DNA from: Candidatus Saccharimonadota bacterium
GTDB taxonomy: Bacteria > Patescibacteriota > Saccharimonadia > Saccharimonadales > UBA4665
Reading direction: 5' to 3'
Length of the DNA stretch: 32,490 nt
Assembly: GCA_027371845.1 (NCBI GenBank)
Contig: DAHXLD010000005.1
Span: 1-32,490, forward strand
Shown here: in pieces, positions 14,019 to 25,206 of the stretch
Layout of the letters: every line of letters starts with the position of its first letter
How positions within the stretch are numbered: the first letter of the stretch is position 1
Notes under the pieces: generated by a model
Seen by the model: only the letters and a program-made list of their open reading frames with translations
Databases searched by the model: none
Told to the model about the DNA's origin: nothing
Translations under genes and position numbers: made by a program

Positions 14019-15566
14019 GTGTCAGACTTATCCATCAAAGAATTATCTTCAGATATTCGAAAAGCAATCGAAGATCTTAAGAATAGACCCGAAATAGAAG
14101 AAATCGGTATTGTTACTAGAATAGGTGACGGTATTGCTTGGATCTATGGTCTAGTTAATTGCGGTTTTAGCGAAATGATTGAGATCGAAGGTCTAGACGG
14201 TAATCAGGTAACGGCTTTTGCTTTTAACTTAGGTGAAGATGAAATTGGCGCCGTGTTACTTGGCGAAGATACTAACATTAAAGCTGGGGCCAAAGCCAAG
14301 CTCTCCGGGAAGGTTCTCGAAATACCAGTTGGCGAAGAACTAATTGGTCGAGTTGTTGATCCTCTAGGTAAACCTCTTGACGGTGGATCCAAGATTCAAA
14401 CTAAAACGACCAGTCGAGTTGAAAGAACGGCTCCTGGAGTGTTAGATCGCAAGGGAGTTTTTGAACCCATCATGACAGGTATTGTAGCTATTGACGCTAT
14501 GGTCCCAATTGGTCGTGGGCAGAGAGAGCTTATAATCGGAGATCGACAAACCGGAAAAACAGCCATAGCTGTCGATACCATGATTAACCAAACTCGGCAA
14601 AAGACGGGTGTCATTAATATTTACGTTGCAATTGGTCAAAAGCTTTCGAAAGTAGCTGCCCTAGAAAGCCGATTAAGAAAAGAGGGAGTTATGGATCAAT
14701 CTATAATTATTGCTACTTCCCCGGCCGATCCAGCCGCCATGCTCTATTTGGCTCCCTATTCAGGATGTGCCATTGCTGAGTATTTTAGAGATAATTCTAA
14801 ACACGCTTTAATTATTTATGATGACTTATCTAAACACGCGGCCGCTTATCGACAAATGTCACTTCTTTTAAGGCGTCCACCAGGAAGAGAAGCTTATCCG
14901 GGTGACGTTTTCTATCTCCATTCTAGACTACTTGAACGAGCTGCCAAATTGAACGATGAGCTTGGTGGAGGATCGTTAACGGCTTTACCAATTATTGAAA
15001 CTCAAGCTGGGGATATTAGCGCCTACATTCCAACCAATGTGATATCAATTACCGATGGTCAAATCTTCTTAGAGACTAGCTTATTCTACCAAGGAATTAG
15101 ACCTGCTATATCGGTAGGATTGTCTGTTTCGAGAGTTGGGAGTAGCGCTCAGACTAAGGCTATTAAATCGGTCGGAGGTGGGCTTAAGCTTTCCTTGGCT
15201 CAATTTAGAGAGTTAGCTTCTTTTAGTCAGTTCTCTACTGATCTTGACCCAGAAACTAGAAAAACTATTGAAAGGGGTCAACGTCTTACGGAACTTCTTA
15301 AGCAACCGCAATATAGCCCATATGCCCTTTGGCAAATGTATTCGATCTTATTAGCCGCTACGGAAGGTGCTTTTGATAAGGTTCCAATTAATAAGATCGC
15401 TTTAGCCGTTGAATCTCTTTTGTTCGAACTTAGTAAGAAACACTCTAAAATAGTTGAGCGAGTTAATAAGGGAGATAAGCCTAGCGATGATGATATTAAG
15501 ATCATTATTGATGTGGCTCAAGATATAGGCGGTAGTTACCAAATTTTAGAAGAAAAGGATAAATAG
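14019..15566 (+). CDS. atpA: ATP synthase F1 subunit alpha
   Basis: Non-catalytic nucleotide-binding subunit. It has the N-terminal beta-barrel, Walker [30 protein letters not shown], the VSRVGSSAQ segment with the arginine finger, and [15 protein letters not shown]. Length 515 is normal. Start is GTG (GTGTCAGAC), 2 nt after the atpH stop. Confidence 0.98.
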   Translation: MSDLSIKELSSDIRKAIEDLKNRPEIEEIGIVTRIGDGIAWIYGLVNCGFSEMIEIEGLDGNQVTAFAFNLGEDEIGAVLLGEDTNIKAGAKAKLSGKVLEIPVGEELIGRVVDPLGKPLDGGSKIQTKTTSRVERTAPGVLDRKGVFEPIMTGIVAIDAMVPIGRGQRELIIGDRQTGKTAIAVDTMINQTRQKTGVINIYVAIGQKLSKVAALESRLRKEGVMDQSIIIATSPADPAAMLYLAPYSGCAIAEYFRDNSKHALIIYDDLSKHAAAYRQMSLLLRRPPGREAYPGDVFYLHSRLLERAAKLNDELGGGSLTALPIIETQAGDISAYIPTNVISITDGQIFLETSLFYQGIRPAISVGLSVSRVGSSAQTKAIKSVGGGLKLSLAQFRELASFSQFSTDLDPETRKTIERGQRLTELLKQPQYSPYALWQMYSILLAATEGAFDKVPINKIALAVESLLFELSKKHSKIVERVNKGDKPSDDDIKIIIDVAQDIGGSYQILEEKDK

Positions 15567-15575
15567 TTAAATTTA

Positions 15576-17856
<2,281 letters not shown>

Positions 17857-17857
<1 letters not shown>

Positions 17858-18282
17858 TGTTTAGGTTTAAGTTGGTAGCTCCAAGTGGAACAAAATTTGA
17901 TGCTGATGTTCACGAGGTTATTCTACCTACTCTAGATGGTGAAATTGGGGTTTTAAGTAAGCACATGCCCTTAGTTAGTGTTGTAACTACTGGAGCAATT
18001 ATTGTTCGTCATAAAGAGAAAGAGAATGATTACAACCGAGACTTTTTTGCTACTACTGGGGGTGTTATAGAAGTTAGTAATAATACTCTAAGAGTTTTGG
18101 TCGATGAAGCCGATCATGCCGATTCGATTAATCTTGCTGAAGCTAAAGCCGCTCTTGATCGAGCCCAAAAACTTAAAGCTGAAGCCAAAGATCAAATTAG
18201 TTTAAGTAAGGCTCAAGCCCTAGTGGATAGACACAACGTTAGATTAAAAGTGGCTAATCTAAGACGAAGGCATCAAAAATAA
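17857..18282 (+). CDS. atpC: ATP synthase F1 subunit epsilon
   Basis: The N-terminal beta-sandwich (FKLVAPSGTKF, ILPTLDGEIGVLSKHMPLVSVV) is followed by a C-terminal helical hairpin rich in Ala, Glu and Lys, the part that can inhibit ATP hydrolysis. Last gene of the operon. It ends 1 bp from a convergent gene and has no visible terminator. Confidence 0.95.
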
Positions 18283-18283
18283 C

Positions 18284-19144
18284 TTATCTTCTGATTTCGA
18301 TTCTATCTTCTTTAACACCCAAAGCCAGCATAATGCCGATAACGTCTATTAAGTCGGCCATTTCGAGTTTTTTAGTATCAAAGGGCATAATATCTCTTAG
18401 GGCTTTAAATATTTCTAATACAGCCCAACTATCGTGTTCATAGGATGGATTATTATTTTGGTTAGCTTGGTTGGTGTCGAGTGAAGTGTTACTTTTAAGG
18501 TTGATTATGCCTCTCTGAGCAAGGTGCTCACCTAAGACAATTGATTGGTTGACGCCTAGTTCAAGGGCTTTTCTAACTAAGTCCCTTCCAGAAACTTTTT
18601 GAGAAGCCAATGATCCCGATACTAATTTATGGGCCATAAATATACTTTTGGCTATTTCAATATCTTGTTCCTCTTGAAATAGTTCTTCTCTAAGTTTCTT
18701 AGCGATACCTAGTACTAAATTACTGTTTTCGCTAATAAAGAAACTAATGGCTTGACGTTTTTGAGCGAAGGCACAGCCAACGGACTCTATCGAAGGATCG
18801 TTAATGTTGATCGTGTGGTTATTGTGCTCGTTATTGCTGTCACTGTGCACGCCTAATTTTAAGTTTAAAGACGATACCATATAGGGTACTAAACTATTCA
18901 CGGTTTCTATAAAGTTAGGAGGGGTTGTTTCTGGGTTATTGGCAACAGTTAGAACCATTGAAAGGTAAGGAGCGTATAAAGCACCCCCAAAAATATGGAT
19001 AAATGGGTTAGAATAATCTATTTCTCGATCATCTCCACAACTAATTAAAGAACTTCTTATATCAACGTTAACAAAAGGAAGAACCTCAAGTTGGGGTTGA
19101 GCCTCTAAATCTAATGACATAATCTTACTTTCTGGATTAACCAT
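18284..19144 (-). CDS. Conserved hypothetical, possible carbonic-anhydrase-like metalloprotein
   Basis: I do not recognise this firmly. It has a pattern resembling some small or cadmium-type carbonic anhydrases: SCGDDREI near residue 36, then HIFGGALYAPY, then GVHSDSNNEH and VGCAFAQKR. These give Cys, Asp, His and Cys in an order that could bind a metal. The rest is soluble and mostly helical. Enzymatic function is inference only. The gene is convergent with atpC, with 1 bp between stops. Its promoter carries a perfect palindrome over the predicted start, so it is probably regulated. The first ATG (19144) is used; a second ATG lies at residue 9. Confidence 0.6.
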   Translation of the reverse strand: MVNPESKIMSLDLEAQPQLEVLPFVNVDIRSSLISCGDDREIDYSNPFIHIFGGALYAPYLSMVLTVANNPETTPPNFIETVNSLVPYMVSSLNLKLGVHSDSNNEHNNHTININDPSIESVGCAFAQKRQAISFFISENSNLVLGIAKKLREELFQEEQDIEIAKSIFMAHKLVSGSLASQKVSGRDLVRKALELGVNQSIVLGEHLAQRGIINLKSNTSLDTNQANQNNNPSYEHDSWAVLEIFKALRDIMPFDTKKLEMADLIDVIGIMLALGVKEDRIEIRR

Positions 19145-19152
19145 TTATTGTT

Positions 19153-19200
19153 TTGTGACTTTAATCACAATATTTTAATTTAAGATTTATATTTTTTCAA
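19153..19200 (-). promoter_or_regulatory. Promoter with a CRP-type palindromic operator
   Basis: On the minus strand TTGAAA (19195-19200) and TAAAAT (19172-19177) are 17 bp apart. Immediately downstream lies TTGTGACTTTAATCACAA (19153-19170), a perfect dyad that matches the CRP/FNR consensus TGTGA-N6-TCACA. It straddles the predicted transcription start near 19165, a position that suggests repression. It could also influence the divergent gene starting at 19236. Confidence 0.65.
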
Positions 19201-19235
19201 GTTGATTTTAATATATAAATAGTTAGGAGTTGATA

Positions 19236-19727
19236 ATGAGAAATGAACATGAACCACGAACCATAACTCCAGAAAGATCATATGAGGGATTTTTAAGTCC
19301 TTTGGGGGTCGATGATTTTGTTAAAAAACTACAATTTTACGATGATAATTTATTAGATTTGTCTATTTTAGCATTGCAATCTCAACCAAACTTTCAGTTA
19401 GGCGGGTTTATCGTAGAGGCTAAAAAAGGCAATCTTAGCCATGATTATTTAGTTGGCCTGTCACTAGCCAATAACTTTTTAACCTTTTGCTTGCCCGTAG
19501 AAGTTGGTCCAGCTTTTGTTAATATTTTTAACCCTGGGTTATCTAATATTCTGGTTAAGGAACTTGAAGCTAAAAAAGTTTATAGATCTAAAAACCCTTA
19601 TTATTTTGAGGATTTATATTCAGCCTTAACACGAGAGAGTAGGATTATTTCACAAATGGATAAAGTCGCTGCCCAAAAAGGCTATTTGGATTACTTTAGG
19701 TTATTAAGATATTTACAGACGAGTTAA
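19236..19727 (+). CDS. Hypothetical protein, about 163 aa
   Basis: No family is recognised. The protein is soluble, with an N-terminal EHEPRTITPERSYEGF, a hydrophobic centre (SLANNFLTFCLPVEVGPAFVNIF) that is too mixed for a clear membrane helix, and a charged helical C-terminus. The track start (TTG 19230) is less likely than the ATG at 19236, which has AGGAG at 6 nt. It is divergent from the carbonic-anhydrase-like gene across the palindromic operator and may be coregulated with it. Confidence 0.65.
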   Translation: MRNEHEPRTITPERSYEGFLSPLGVDDFVKKLQFYDDNLLDLSILALQSQPNFQLGGFIVEAKKGNLSHDYLVGLSLANNFLTFCLPVEVGPAFVNIFNPGLSNILVKELEAKKVYRSKNPYYFEDLYSALTRESRIISQMDKVAAQKGYLDYFRLLRYLQTS

Positions 19728-19744
19728 CGATTCGGGTAAAACTA

Positions 19745-19773
19745 TTTACAAAACATATAAATAAGGATATTCT
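19745..19773 (+). promoter_or_regulatory. Promoter of the aquaporin-family gene
   Basis: TTTACA (19745-19750) and TATTCT (19768-19773) with a 17-bp spacer. The leader of about 29 nt contains a strong GGAGG (19793-19797), so unlike several neighbours this gene has a conventional leader. Confidence 0.55.
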
Positions 19774-19808
19774 AAGTTCATTATAACTAAGTGGAGGTAA
19801 AAAAATAA

Positions 19809-20564
19809 ATGGTAAAAAAAGGAAAAATAGCTGTAGTTCTAGCTGAGTTTCTAGGTACTGGATTGTTAACACTTTTAGTGCTAAGTGTACAACGTTCTAC
19901 CATTGGAGTGCCGTTTTTCGTATCAATGATAGCTGCTCTTTCGATGGTCGTGTTAGTATTTGCTTTTGGAGGTACTTCAGGAGCTATACTTAATCCAGCC
20001 GTTGCTTTAGGCTTATGGACTGCACGTAAATTACAAACCTTAACAGCTCTAGTGTATATCGGCGCTGAATTACTTGGTGCTTGGGCTGCTTATTATGTTT
20101 ATACCTATCTAATTCATACTAAACTTACACCAATTGGGGGTCATTTTTCGGGTCAAATTTTAGTAGCTGAGGCTATTGGATCTGGAATATTGGGTCTTGC
20201 TTGGGGTGCGGTTGCTTATAAAAAATGGAGTAATTCAATTAAAGCTCCAGTAGTGGGTATTGCTACCATGCTTGGTATGATTGTGGCCTCGACCGCCGGT
20301 ATTGGATTAATTAATCCAGGACTAGCTTTAGGTGTTCGAGCTTGGGTTTGGGGAACTTATGTTCTAGGTCCTGTAATCGGAGTACTAGTCGGTGTTAATC
20401 TATTTGGACAATTATTTGCTACGGCTAAAGAATTAGCGGTTGCTAAAGCTGAAGCCGTATCGATGTTGTCTTCATCGGTTGTTAAAAGCACACCTGTCGC
20501 AAAGTCTAGCCCGGTTAAAAAATCAACAAGGACTTCAAGCACTAAAAAAAGCTCTAAAAAATAA
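19809..20564 (+). CDS. Aquaporin/glycerol-facilitator (MIP) family channel
   Basis: Six membrane segments in two repeats. The first pore loop has the canonical NPA (residues 62-64 in GAILNPAVALG). The second is NPG (169-171 in GLINPGLALG), and the residue after it is Leu172 where nearly all aquaporins have the selectivity-filter Arg. The last 45 residues are a soluble tail rich in Ser, Thr and Lys. The channel should pass water or a small neutral solute, but the altered filter makes the substrate uncertain. It is followed by a clear terminator. Confidence 0.85.
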   Translation: MVKKGKIAVVLAEFLGTGLLTLLVLSVQRSTIGVPFFVSMIAALSMVVLVFAFGGTSGAILNPAVALGLWTARKLQTLTALVYIGAELLGAWAAYYVYTYLIHTKLTPIGGHFSGQILVAEAIGSGILGLAWGAVAYKKWSNSIKAPVVGIATMLGMIVASTAGIGLINPGLALGVRAWVWGTYVLGPVIGVLVGVNLFGQLFATAKELAVAKAEAVSMLSSSVVKSTPVAKSSPVKKSTRTSSTKKSSKK

Positions 20565-20588
20565 TATTTTTTAGTTAAAATTTATATT

Positions 20589-20618
20589 AACCGCCCTTTT
20601 TAAAACTGGGTGGTTTTT
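20589..20618 (+). terminator. Rho-independent terminator after the aquaporin-family gene
   Basis: AACCGCCC and GGGTGGTT form an 8-bp stem (one G-T pair) with an 11-base loop, followed by a T run. It lies 24 bp after the channel stop and abuts the end of the convergent helicase gene. Confidence 0.8.
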
Positions 20619-23600
20619 ATATAAGGTTATTTATTAAATCGTTCTCGAAACTTGTTATGCCTTTGTTGGTTTTTGGATATTTACTAGTATCTGGAAAGTT
20701 TAGATTAATAATATGTTGCCATACTTTTTCAATTAGAATTTTTAGTCTCTCCTCTTGATTATTATCAAAGATTAGATCTAAGCTAATAGTTTTTGATGGA
20801 TCTTGATTAATAAAGTCTATGCGGGACTTAATGTCTTTGTATCTTTTAAATTGATCAGAATTTTTAACCAGTAGTTGATAAAAGTAAAGTTGCCTTTGAT
20901 AGCTATTTAAATGGTCAATATTACTCCACTTTGAATAACTTTTATTTGAAGTTTTATAATCAATGATTATTAATTGGTTATTAGATTTACTTATACGATC
21001 GATCTTTCCGCTAATTAGAAAATTGTTTATTTTTATATCTTCTTTAAAAAAACTAAGTTCGATTAGGTCTTCTTTTGAGAAAGTAGTTTGGTATTTATTT
21101 ATATAATTCTCTAGAGACCTCTTTCCTTTAATCGCTAGATTCTTTTTTTCGATAGTGCTTATTTTTTGAAATGATAAAATGGTATTGAAATAATCAGTCA
21201 ATTCTTCAAAAGAGGCCAATCTATTATTTTCTTTAAAATTATTTATAAGCCATTCTAGCGAAGCATGAATTAGATTACCGTAAATTAGGGGTATTGATTT
21301 GCTAGATGGGTAACCTAACAAATGTCTATAGTAAAACAATTGAGGGCCTTGATCTATATTTAGAAAATCATTTAAAGCGGTTGGACTAAGTTTATAATTC
21401 TCTAAACGTTTTTCTAGATATTTATTAATTGGGATATTAGGCTGAAAAGGTCGATATTCAGCTCTCCAAGAATCTTTTAAGATAGCAAGTTCAATATTTT
21501 GATCGACCCTTTTTATTTCGGAGTCTTTTAATAATGGGCTTAATGCTTCTTCGTCAGATATAGTCTCCTCCATGTAACTTAAAGGAGTCATTAATTTGTT
21601 AGAATAATCATAATCATAACTTAAAATATTTAAATTAATTTTAGCTCTTGTAAGTGCAACATATAAAACTCTTAATCTTTGATCTCGACTTGATTGATCA
21701 AAACTTCTAATATAAATTAAATTTGATGGGAGACTAATTTTATTTGTATCGCCTTTATATTTTTCTCCCCAAAATTTTTCGTTAGCTGATATTAAATAGA
21801 CATCATCAAACTCTAATCCTTTTGCGCTAAAAGCTGACATAACCTTAATATTGCTAAGATCTTTATAGCTAATAGTGCTAGTTAATTTTTGATCGTTTTC
21901 TTTCAATTCGTCGATAAAACTAATGAGATCTTCAATTGAGATAAAATTTTTAGGAACAGGATAATAATCCTCTAAATGGTTTCTTAATGATTTGAGATTA
22001 GCAAATAGCTCAATTTCAATATATTTATTCTTTAGCTTAGATAAATAATTTAAAAAATTAGATTTATAATAGTTATTATCTAGTTCTAATTCTTCTAGAC
22101 CTATTAAGTAATCAATTATTTTATCGTAAGATAGTATCTCTGTTTTTGAGGAAAGCTTTATTAAAAATTTAAATATCTCACTAGTTTGTTCTAGTTCTAG
22201 CGAGACGTTAGACCAGTTTAGCCTATTATCACGAGAATCCCATGACATCTTCCAGACTATTTCGGTCGGGATATTTAAAAATTCAAAGTTCAATATTACT
22301 GGCATCAGATAATTGATTAAATTTTGATCTTTATGTTTAATGGCTACGATAGCTTTAGCTAAATAAACCAATTCCATAAAATATTGATTTTCTAAAATAT
22401 TCTCTCTTTTTTGATAATCTATTGATAACCCTTGCTCTTCTAATAAATTAGCTATTTTTTTAAGATCTTTATGTTTAGTAGAGATAATTGCTGAATCGGT
22501 TTTTACTTTGTTTTCAAGCTCTTTAGATAACCAGCTGTTTTGTTCTAGTTCAGTTTTAAAGTGTAATCTTTTTAGACTTCCTTTATTTTTATTAGCACTT
22601 ATAAAATTTTTATCTATTTGCGCTAGATCGTATTCTAGTTTCGATTCTATTTTAGAAGCAATCTTTTTAGAGAAATTAATAATGTCTTCACCTGATCGAT
22701 AGTTTACTTTTAAGGTTATAACCTTGACTTCTTTTAAGTCGTTAAAAAACTCAAGCATATGAGAATATTTAGCTCCTTGAAAAGCAAAAATGGCTTGGTC
22801 GTCGTCTCCAACTACTAAGATATTGGGTTTATTTTCGTTGACAGGGTTATCTATTAGAAGCTTAATTAAATTATTTTGAGACGCGTTAGTATCTTGATAT
22901 TCATCGATTAAAATATATTGAAACCTTTCTTGCAGATTATACTTTAGGTTTTCATTGTCTTGTAGCAATTTAATACTATTTATAATCATGTCGTCATAAT
23001 CGTATAACTTTTTATTCTTTAACTCCTCATCGTAAAGTCTAAATATTTCACTAAAGTCCAAAAGTTTTAAATTTTGTTCTTCCCCATTAAATATCTGCTG
23101 ATTTAGATTATTCTTAGCTAAATAATCGGCTTTCCATTTAGTGATTCTTTTTGTGGATCCTTCAATCTCGAAGAAATCTAAAGCTTCTTTTAGATTCGTC
23201 GCGATTATATTATTGAGGCTGTTTAGATTATTAAAGTCTTTTAGCTCACTAAGTTTTTTTAACAAGTCGTAAAATCCAGAAACATTCTTTTTTGAAACTT
23301 TTTGTAGTTTATCGTTTAATTCTAAGCTAATTAAGGAGGCCTCCTTAATAAAAGCTAAATTGTTTTGAGCTAAGTCTTTAATCCCTTCCCAGTTTAAATA
23401 AGCTTTTTTAGCCTCAGATATTGTGCTCTTTATATCTTTAGTAAAAATATTCATCTTTAAACTATTAGCATATGGCAGTTTATCTAAAATGGTTTTAATT
23501 ATATGGCTAGCCCCCAAGTCATTAATAGGATTTGCTTCGTTATATTGATCACTTTTTAATAAGTTATGGTTCAGTAAGTCATTGCCAAAGCCATGATAGG

Positions 23601-23877
23601 TTGAAACATAAACATTATTAGCTTCACTCGAACCCATAACATAGTTTAGTCGTTTCTTTATTTGGTTAACGCCAGATTCTGAAAATGTTAAACATAAGAT
23701 ATTTTCTGGATTAATGTCAGAAGTTTTTAAAATATTGGCGACTCTAAGTGAAAGAGTCTGAGTTTTTCCCGTACCAGGACCGGCTACTACTAAAACGGGA
23801 CCATCGATTGAATCGACTACTTTTTTTTGATCGCTGTTTAACAAGCTATAGAGCTGGTTAAATTTACTATTCTGCAT
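20617..23877 (-). CDS. UvrD/PcrA-type SF1 helicase with C-terminal RecB-family nuclease
   Basis: A 1086-residue protein. Helicase motifs in order: GPGTGKTQTLSLR (33-45), LIDEYQDTNASQ, GDDDQAIFAFQGA, NYRSGEDII, SAFSAKGLEFDDVYLI and RVLYVALTRAK. The C-terminal PD-(D/E)xK nuclease shows YGNLIHASLE, SGKIDRISKS...IIDYKTS and RQLYFYQLLV, so all RecB-family nuclease landmarks are present. It probably processes DNA ends in repair, in the manner of AddA or Cas4-linked helicases; no AddB-like partner is adjacent. Motif V has SAFSAKG in place of the common THxxKG. TACAAT lies 7 nt before the ATG, suggesting a leaderless mRNA starting inside the end of the upstream gene. Confidence 0.92.
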   Translation of the reverse strand: MQNSKFNQLYSLLNSDQKKVVDSIDGPVLVVAGPGTGKTQTLSLRVANILKTSDINPENILCLTFSESGVNQIKKRLNYVMGSSEANNVYVSTYHGFGNDLLNHNLLKSDQYNEANPINDLGASHIIKTILDKLPYANSLKMNIFTKDIKSTISEAKKAYLNWEGIKDLAQNNLAFIKEASLISLELNDKLQKVSKKNVSGFYDLLKKLSELKDFNNLNSLNNIIATNLKEALDFFEIEGSTKRITKWKADYLAKNNLNQQIFNGEEQNLKLLDFSEIFRLYDEELKNKKLYDYDDMIINSIKLLQDNENLKYNLQERFQYILIDEYQDTNASQNNLIKLLIDNPVNENKPNILVVGDDDQAIFAFQGAKYSHMLEFFNDLKEVKVITLKVNYRSGEDIINFSKKIASKIESKLEYDLAQIDKNFISANKNKGSLKRLHFKTELEQNSWLSKELENKVKTDSAIISTKHKDLKKIANLLEEQGLSIDYQKRENILENQYFMELVYLAKAIVAIKHKDQNLINYLMPVILNFEFLNIPTEIVWKMSWDSRDNRLNWSNVSLELEQTSEIFKFLIKLSSKTEILSYDKIIDYLIGLEELELDNNYYKSNFLNYLSKLKNKYIEIELFANLKSLRNHLEDYYPVPKNFISIEDLISFIDELKENDQKLTSTISYKDLSNIKVMSAFSAKGLEFDDVYLISANEKFWGEKYKGDTNKISLPSNLIYIRSFDQSSRDQRLRVLYVALTRAKINLNILSYDYDYSNKLMTPLSYMEETISDEEALSPLLKDSEIKRVDQNIELAILKDSWRAEYRPFQPNIPINKYLEKRLENYKLSPTALNDFLNIDQGPQLFYYRHLLGYPSSKSIPLIYGNLIHASLEWLINNFKENNRLASFEELTDYFNTILSFQKISTIEKKNLAIKGKRSLENYINKYQTTFSKEDLIELSFFKEDIKINNFLISGKIDRISKSNNQLIIIDYKTSNKSYSKWSNIDHLNSYQRQLYFYQLLVKNSDQFKRYKDIKSRIDFINQDPSKTISLDLIFDNNQEERLKILIEKVWQHIINLNFPDTSKYPKTNKGITSFENDLINNLI

Positions 23878-23895
23878 TAACTATATTGTACTAGA

Positions 23896-25098
23896 TCAAA
23901 AGCTATTTTTAGCCATTTTAGCTATATTGCAGACCGGACACTCTTCTTCAAGACTGGTGTGACCAATTATTTGCTTTGTAACTTTGTCCCAGGCTTCAAG
24001 GTCGTGGAATCCGATAACATCAGCCGAACCTCGAAGTAACCAGCCCAAGTAACCATATATCTTAATTTTCTTCCATACTAAAACAGCCCATTTCGGGCCA
24101 ACTGGGATAATAGTGATTGGTTTTTTAGCATTGTAGCTTCTAGGCTCTTTGCCGTCTTCAATTCTAATTAAGTTTTTAGCTACGAATTCAGCATCCCATA
24201 TCGCTGTTTGAGCCATACCACTATAAGGAGTATCGGCGTTATCCCCAATAACATAAATATCTTTTTCGGTGCTCAGATAGGTATTAACTGCTACTTTTCC
24301 TCTTGTTAAAATACTAAAATTATTTAGTACAAAAAAGGGATTATTACTAACTCCAGCGGTCCATACGACTGTTTTAGTTTTAATAACTTTATCTCCTATA
24401 AGGGCCTGATCATCGTCGAGTCTTTTGATAGCTTGTTTAGTTATGACGTTAACACCAATCTTTTTAAGCTTTCTTTGTATTGATACAGAAACTTCCTTTG
24501 ATAAATTGGGTAAGAGCTTTGGAGCTGCTTCAATCAAGGTTACCATGGGCTTATGCTCTTTAAGGCCGTGATTGTAGGATAATTGCCTTAAATAACCCGG
24601 AAGGGTCCCAGCAAGCTCTATGCCGGTCGGTCCTCCCCCTATGACTAGGTAATGTTTATCAAGTTTTTGATCCTCGATCATTTCTTTATGCAAATGAGAT
24701 TTAAATCTATTAATTTCCTCAAAATTTTTTATGGAATAGGAATTTTCTTTAAGGCCGGGTATTCCAAAATAATTAGTAACAACACCGAGAGCTAAGATTA
24801 AAATATCATATTTATACTCTAGGCCATCGGAAGCTTTTAGGGTTTTAGATTGACGATTAAGAGTCTTAGCTTCTTCAAAGATTAGCTTTATTCTCTTGCC
24901 AGTAAACAAATTTTTAATAGGTATTAAAGAATTGGGGTCACGATGAGAGGTAATGGTTTCATATAGAGTTGGATAGAAAACTAAGTCTTGAGATTTACTC
25001 ATTAAAGATACCTCAAAGCGAGGATCCTTACTTAGGATTAGGGCCGCTTTTACACCACCAAATCCACCACCAATAATTAATACATTTTTTCGAGCCAT
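23896..25098 (-). CDS. Type II NADH dehydrogenase-like flavoprotein
   Basis: Two-dinucleotide-binding-domain flavoprotein: FAD site VLIIGGGFGGVKAAL at the N-terminus, NAD(P)H site YLVIGGGPTGIELAGTL, and the second FAD contact DIYVIGDNADTPYSGMAQTAIWDAEF. The size (400) and the C-terminal hydrophobic stretch IKIYGYLGWLLRGSADV fit NDH-2, which passes electrons from NADH to quinone without pumping. The quinone-site AQxA is present (AQTA), but the following Gln common in NDH-2 is replaced. It ends with ECPVCNIAK, a CxxC not typical of NDH-2. A related ferredoxin or sulfide:quinone-type reductase cannot be excluded. Divergent from an FAD-linked dehydrogenase across 108 bp. Confidence 0.82.
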   Translation of the reverse strand: MARKNVLIIGGGFGGVKAALILSKDPRFEVSLMSKSQDLVFYPTLYETITSHRDPNSLIPIKNLFTGKRIKLIFEEAKTLNRQSKTLKASDGLEYKYDILILALGVVTNYFGIPGLKENSYSIKNFEEINRFKSHLHKEMIEDQKLDKHYLVIGGGPTGIELAGTLPGYLRQLSYNHGLKEHKPMVTLIEAAPKLLPNLSKEVSVSIQRKLKKIGVNVITKQAIKRLDDDQALIGDKVIKTKTVVWTAGVSNNPFFVLNNFSILTRGKVAVNTYLSTEKDIYVIGDNADTPYSGMAQTAIWDAEFVAKNLIRIEDGKEPRSYNAKKPITIIPVGPKWAVLVWKKIKIYGYLGWLLRGSADVIGFHDLEAWDKVTKQIIGHTSLEEECPVCNIAKMAKNSF

Positions 25099-25170
25099 TT
25101 TTATTATTTTAACAAACTTCTTATAATCTTAAAAGGTTACGCTTTTTGGCTTTTAATAGTTGTCAATTAT

Positions 25171-25179
25171 TGTTATAAT
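25171..25179 (+). promoter_or_regulatory. Extended -10 promoter of the FAD-linked dehydrogenase gene
   Basis: TGTTATAAT is an extended -10 (TGN-TATAAT). A TTGTCA lies too close (8 bp) to serve as its -35. The leader would be about 20 nt and A-rich without a Shine-Dalgarno. Confidence 0.5.
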
Positions 25180-25206
25180 TTAATCAAGTTAAAGAATAAT
25201 AAAAAA

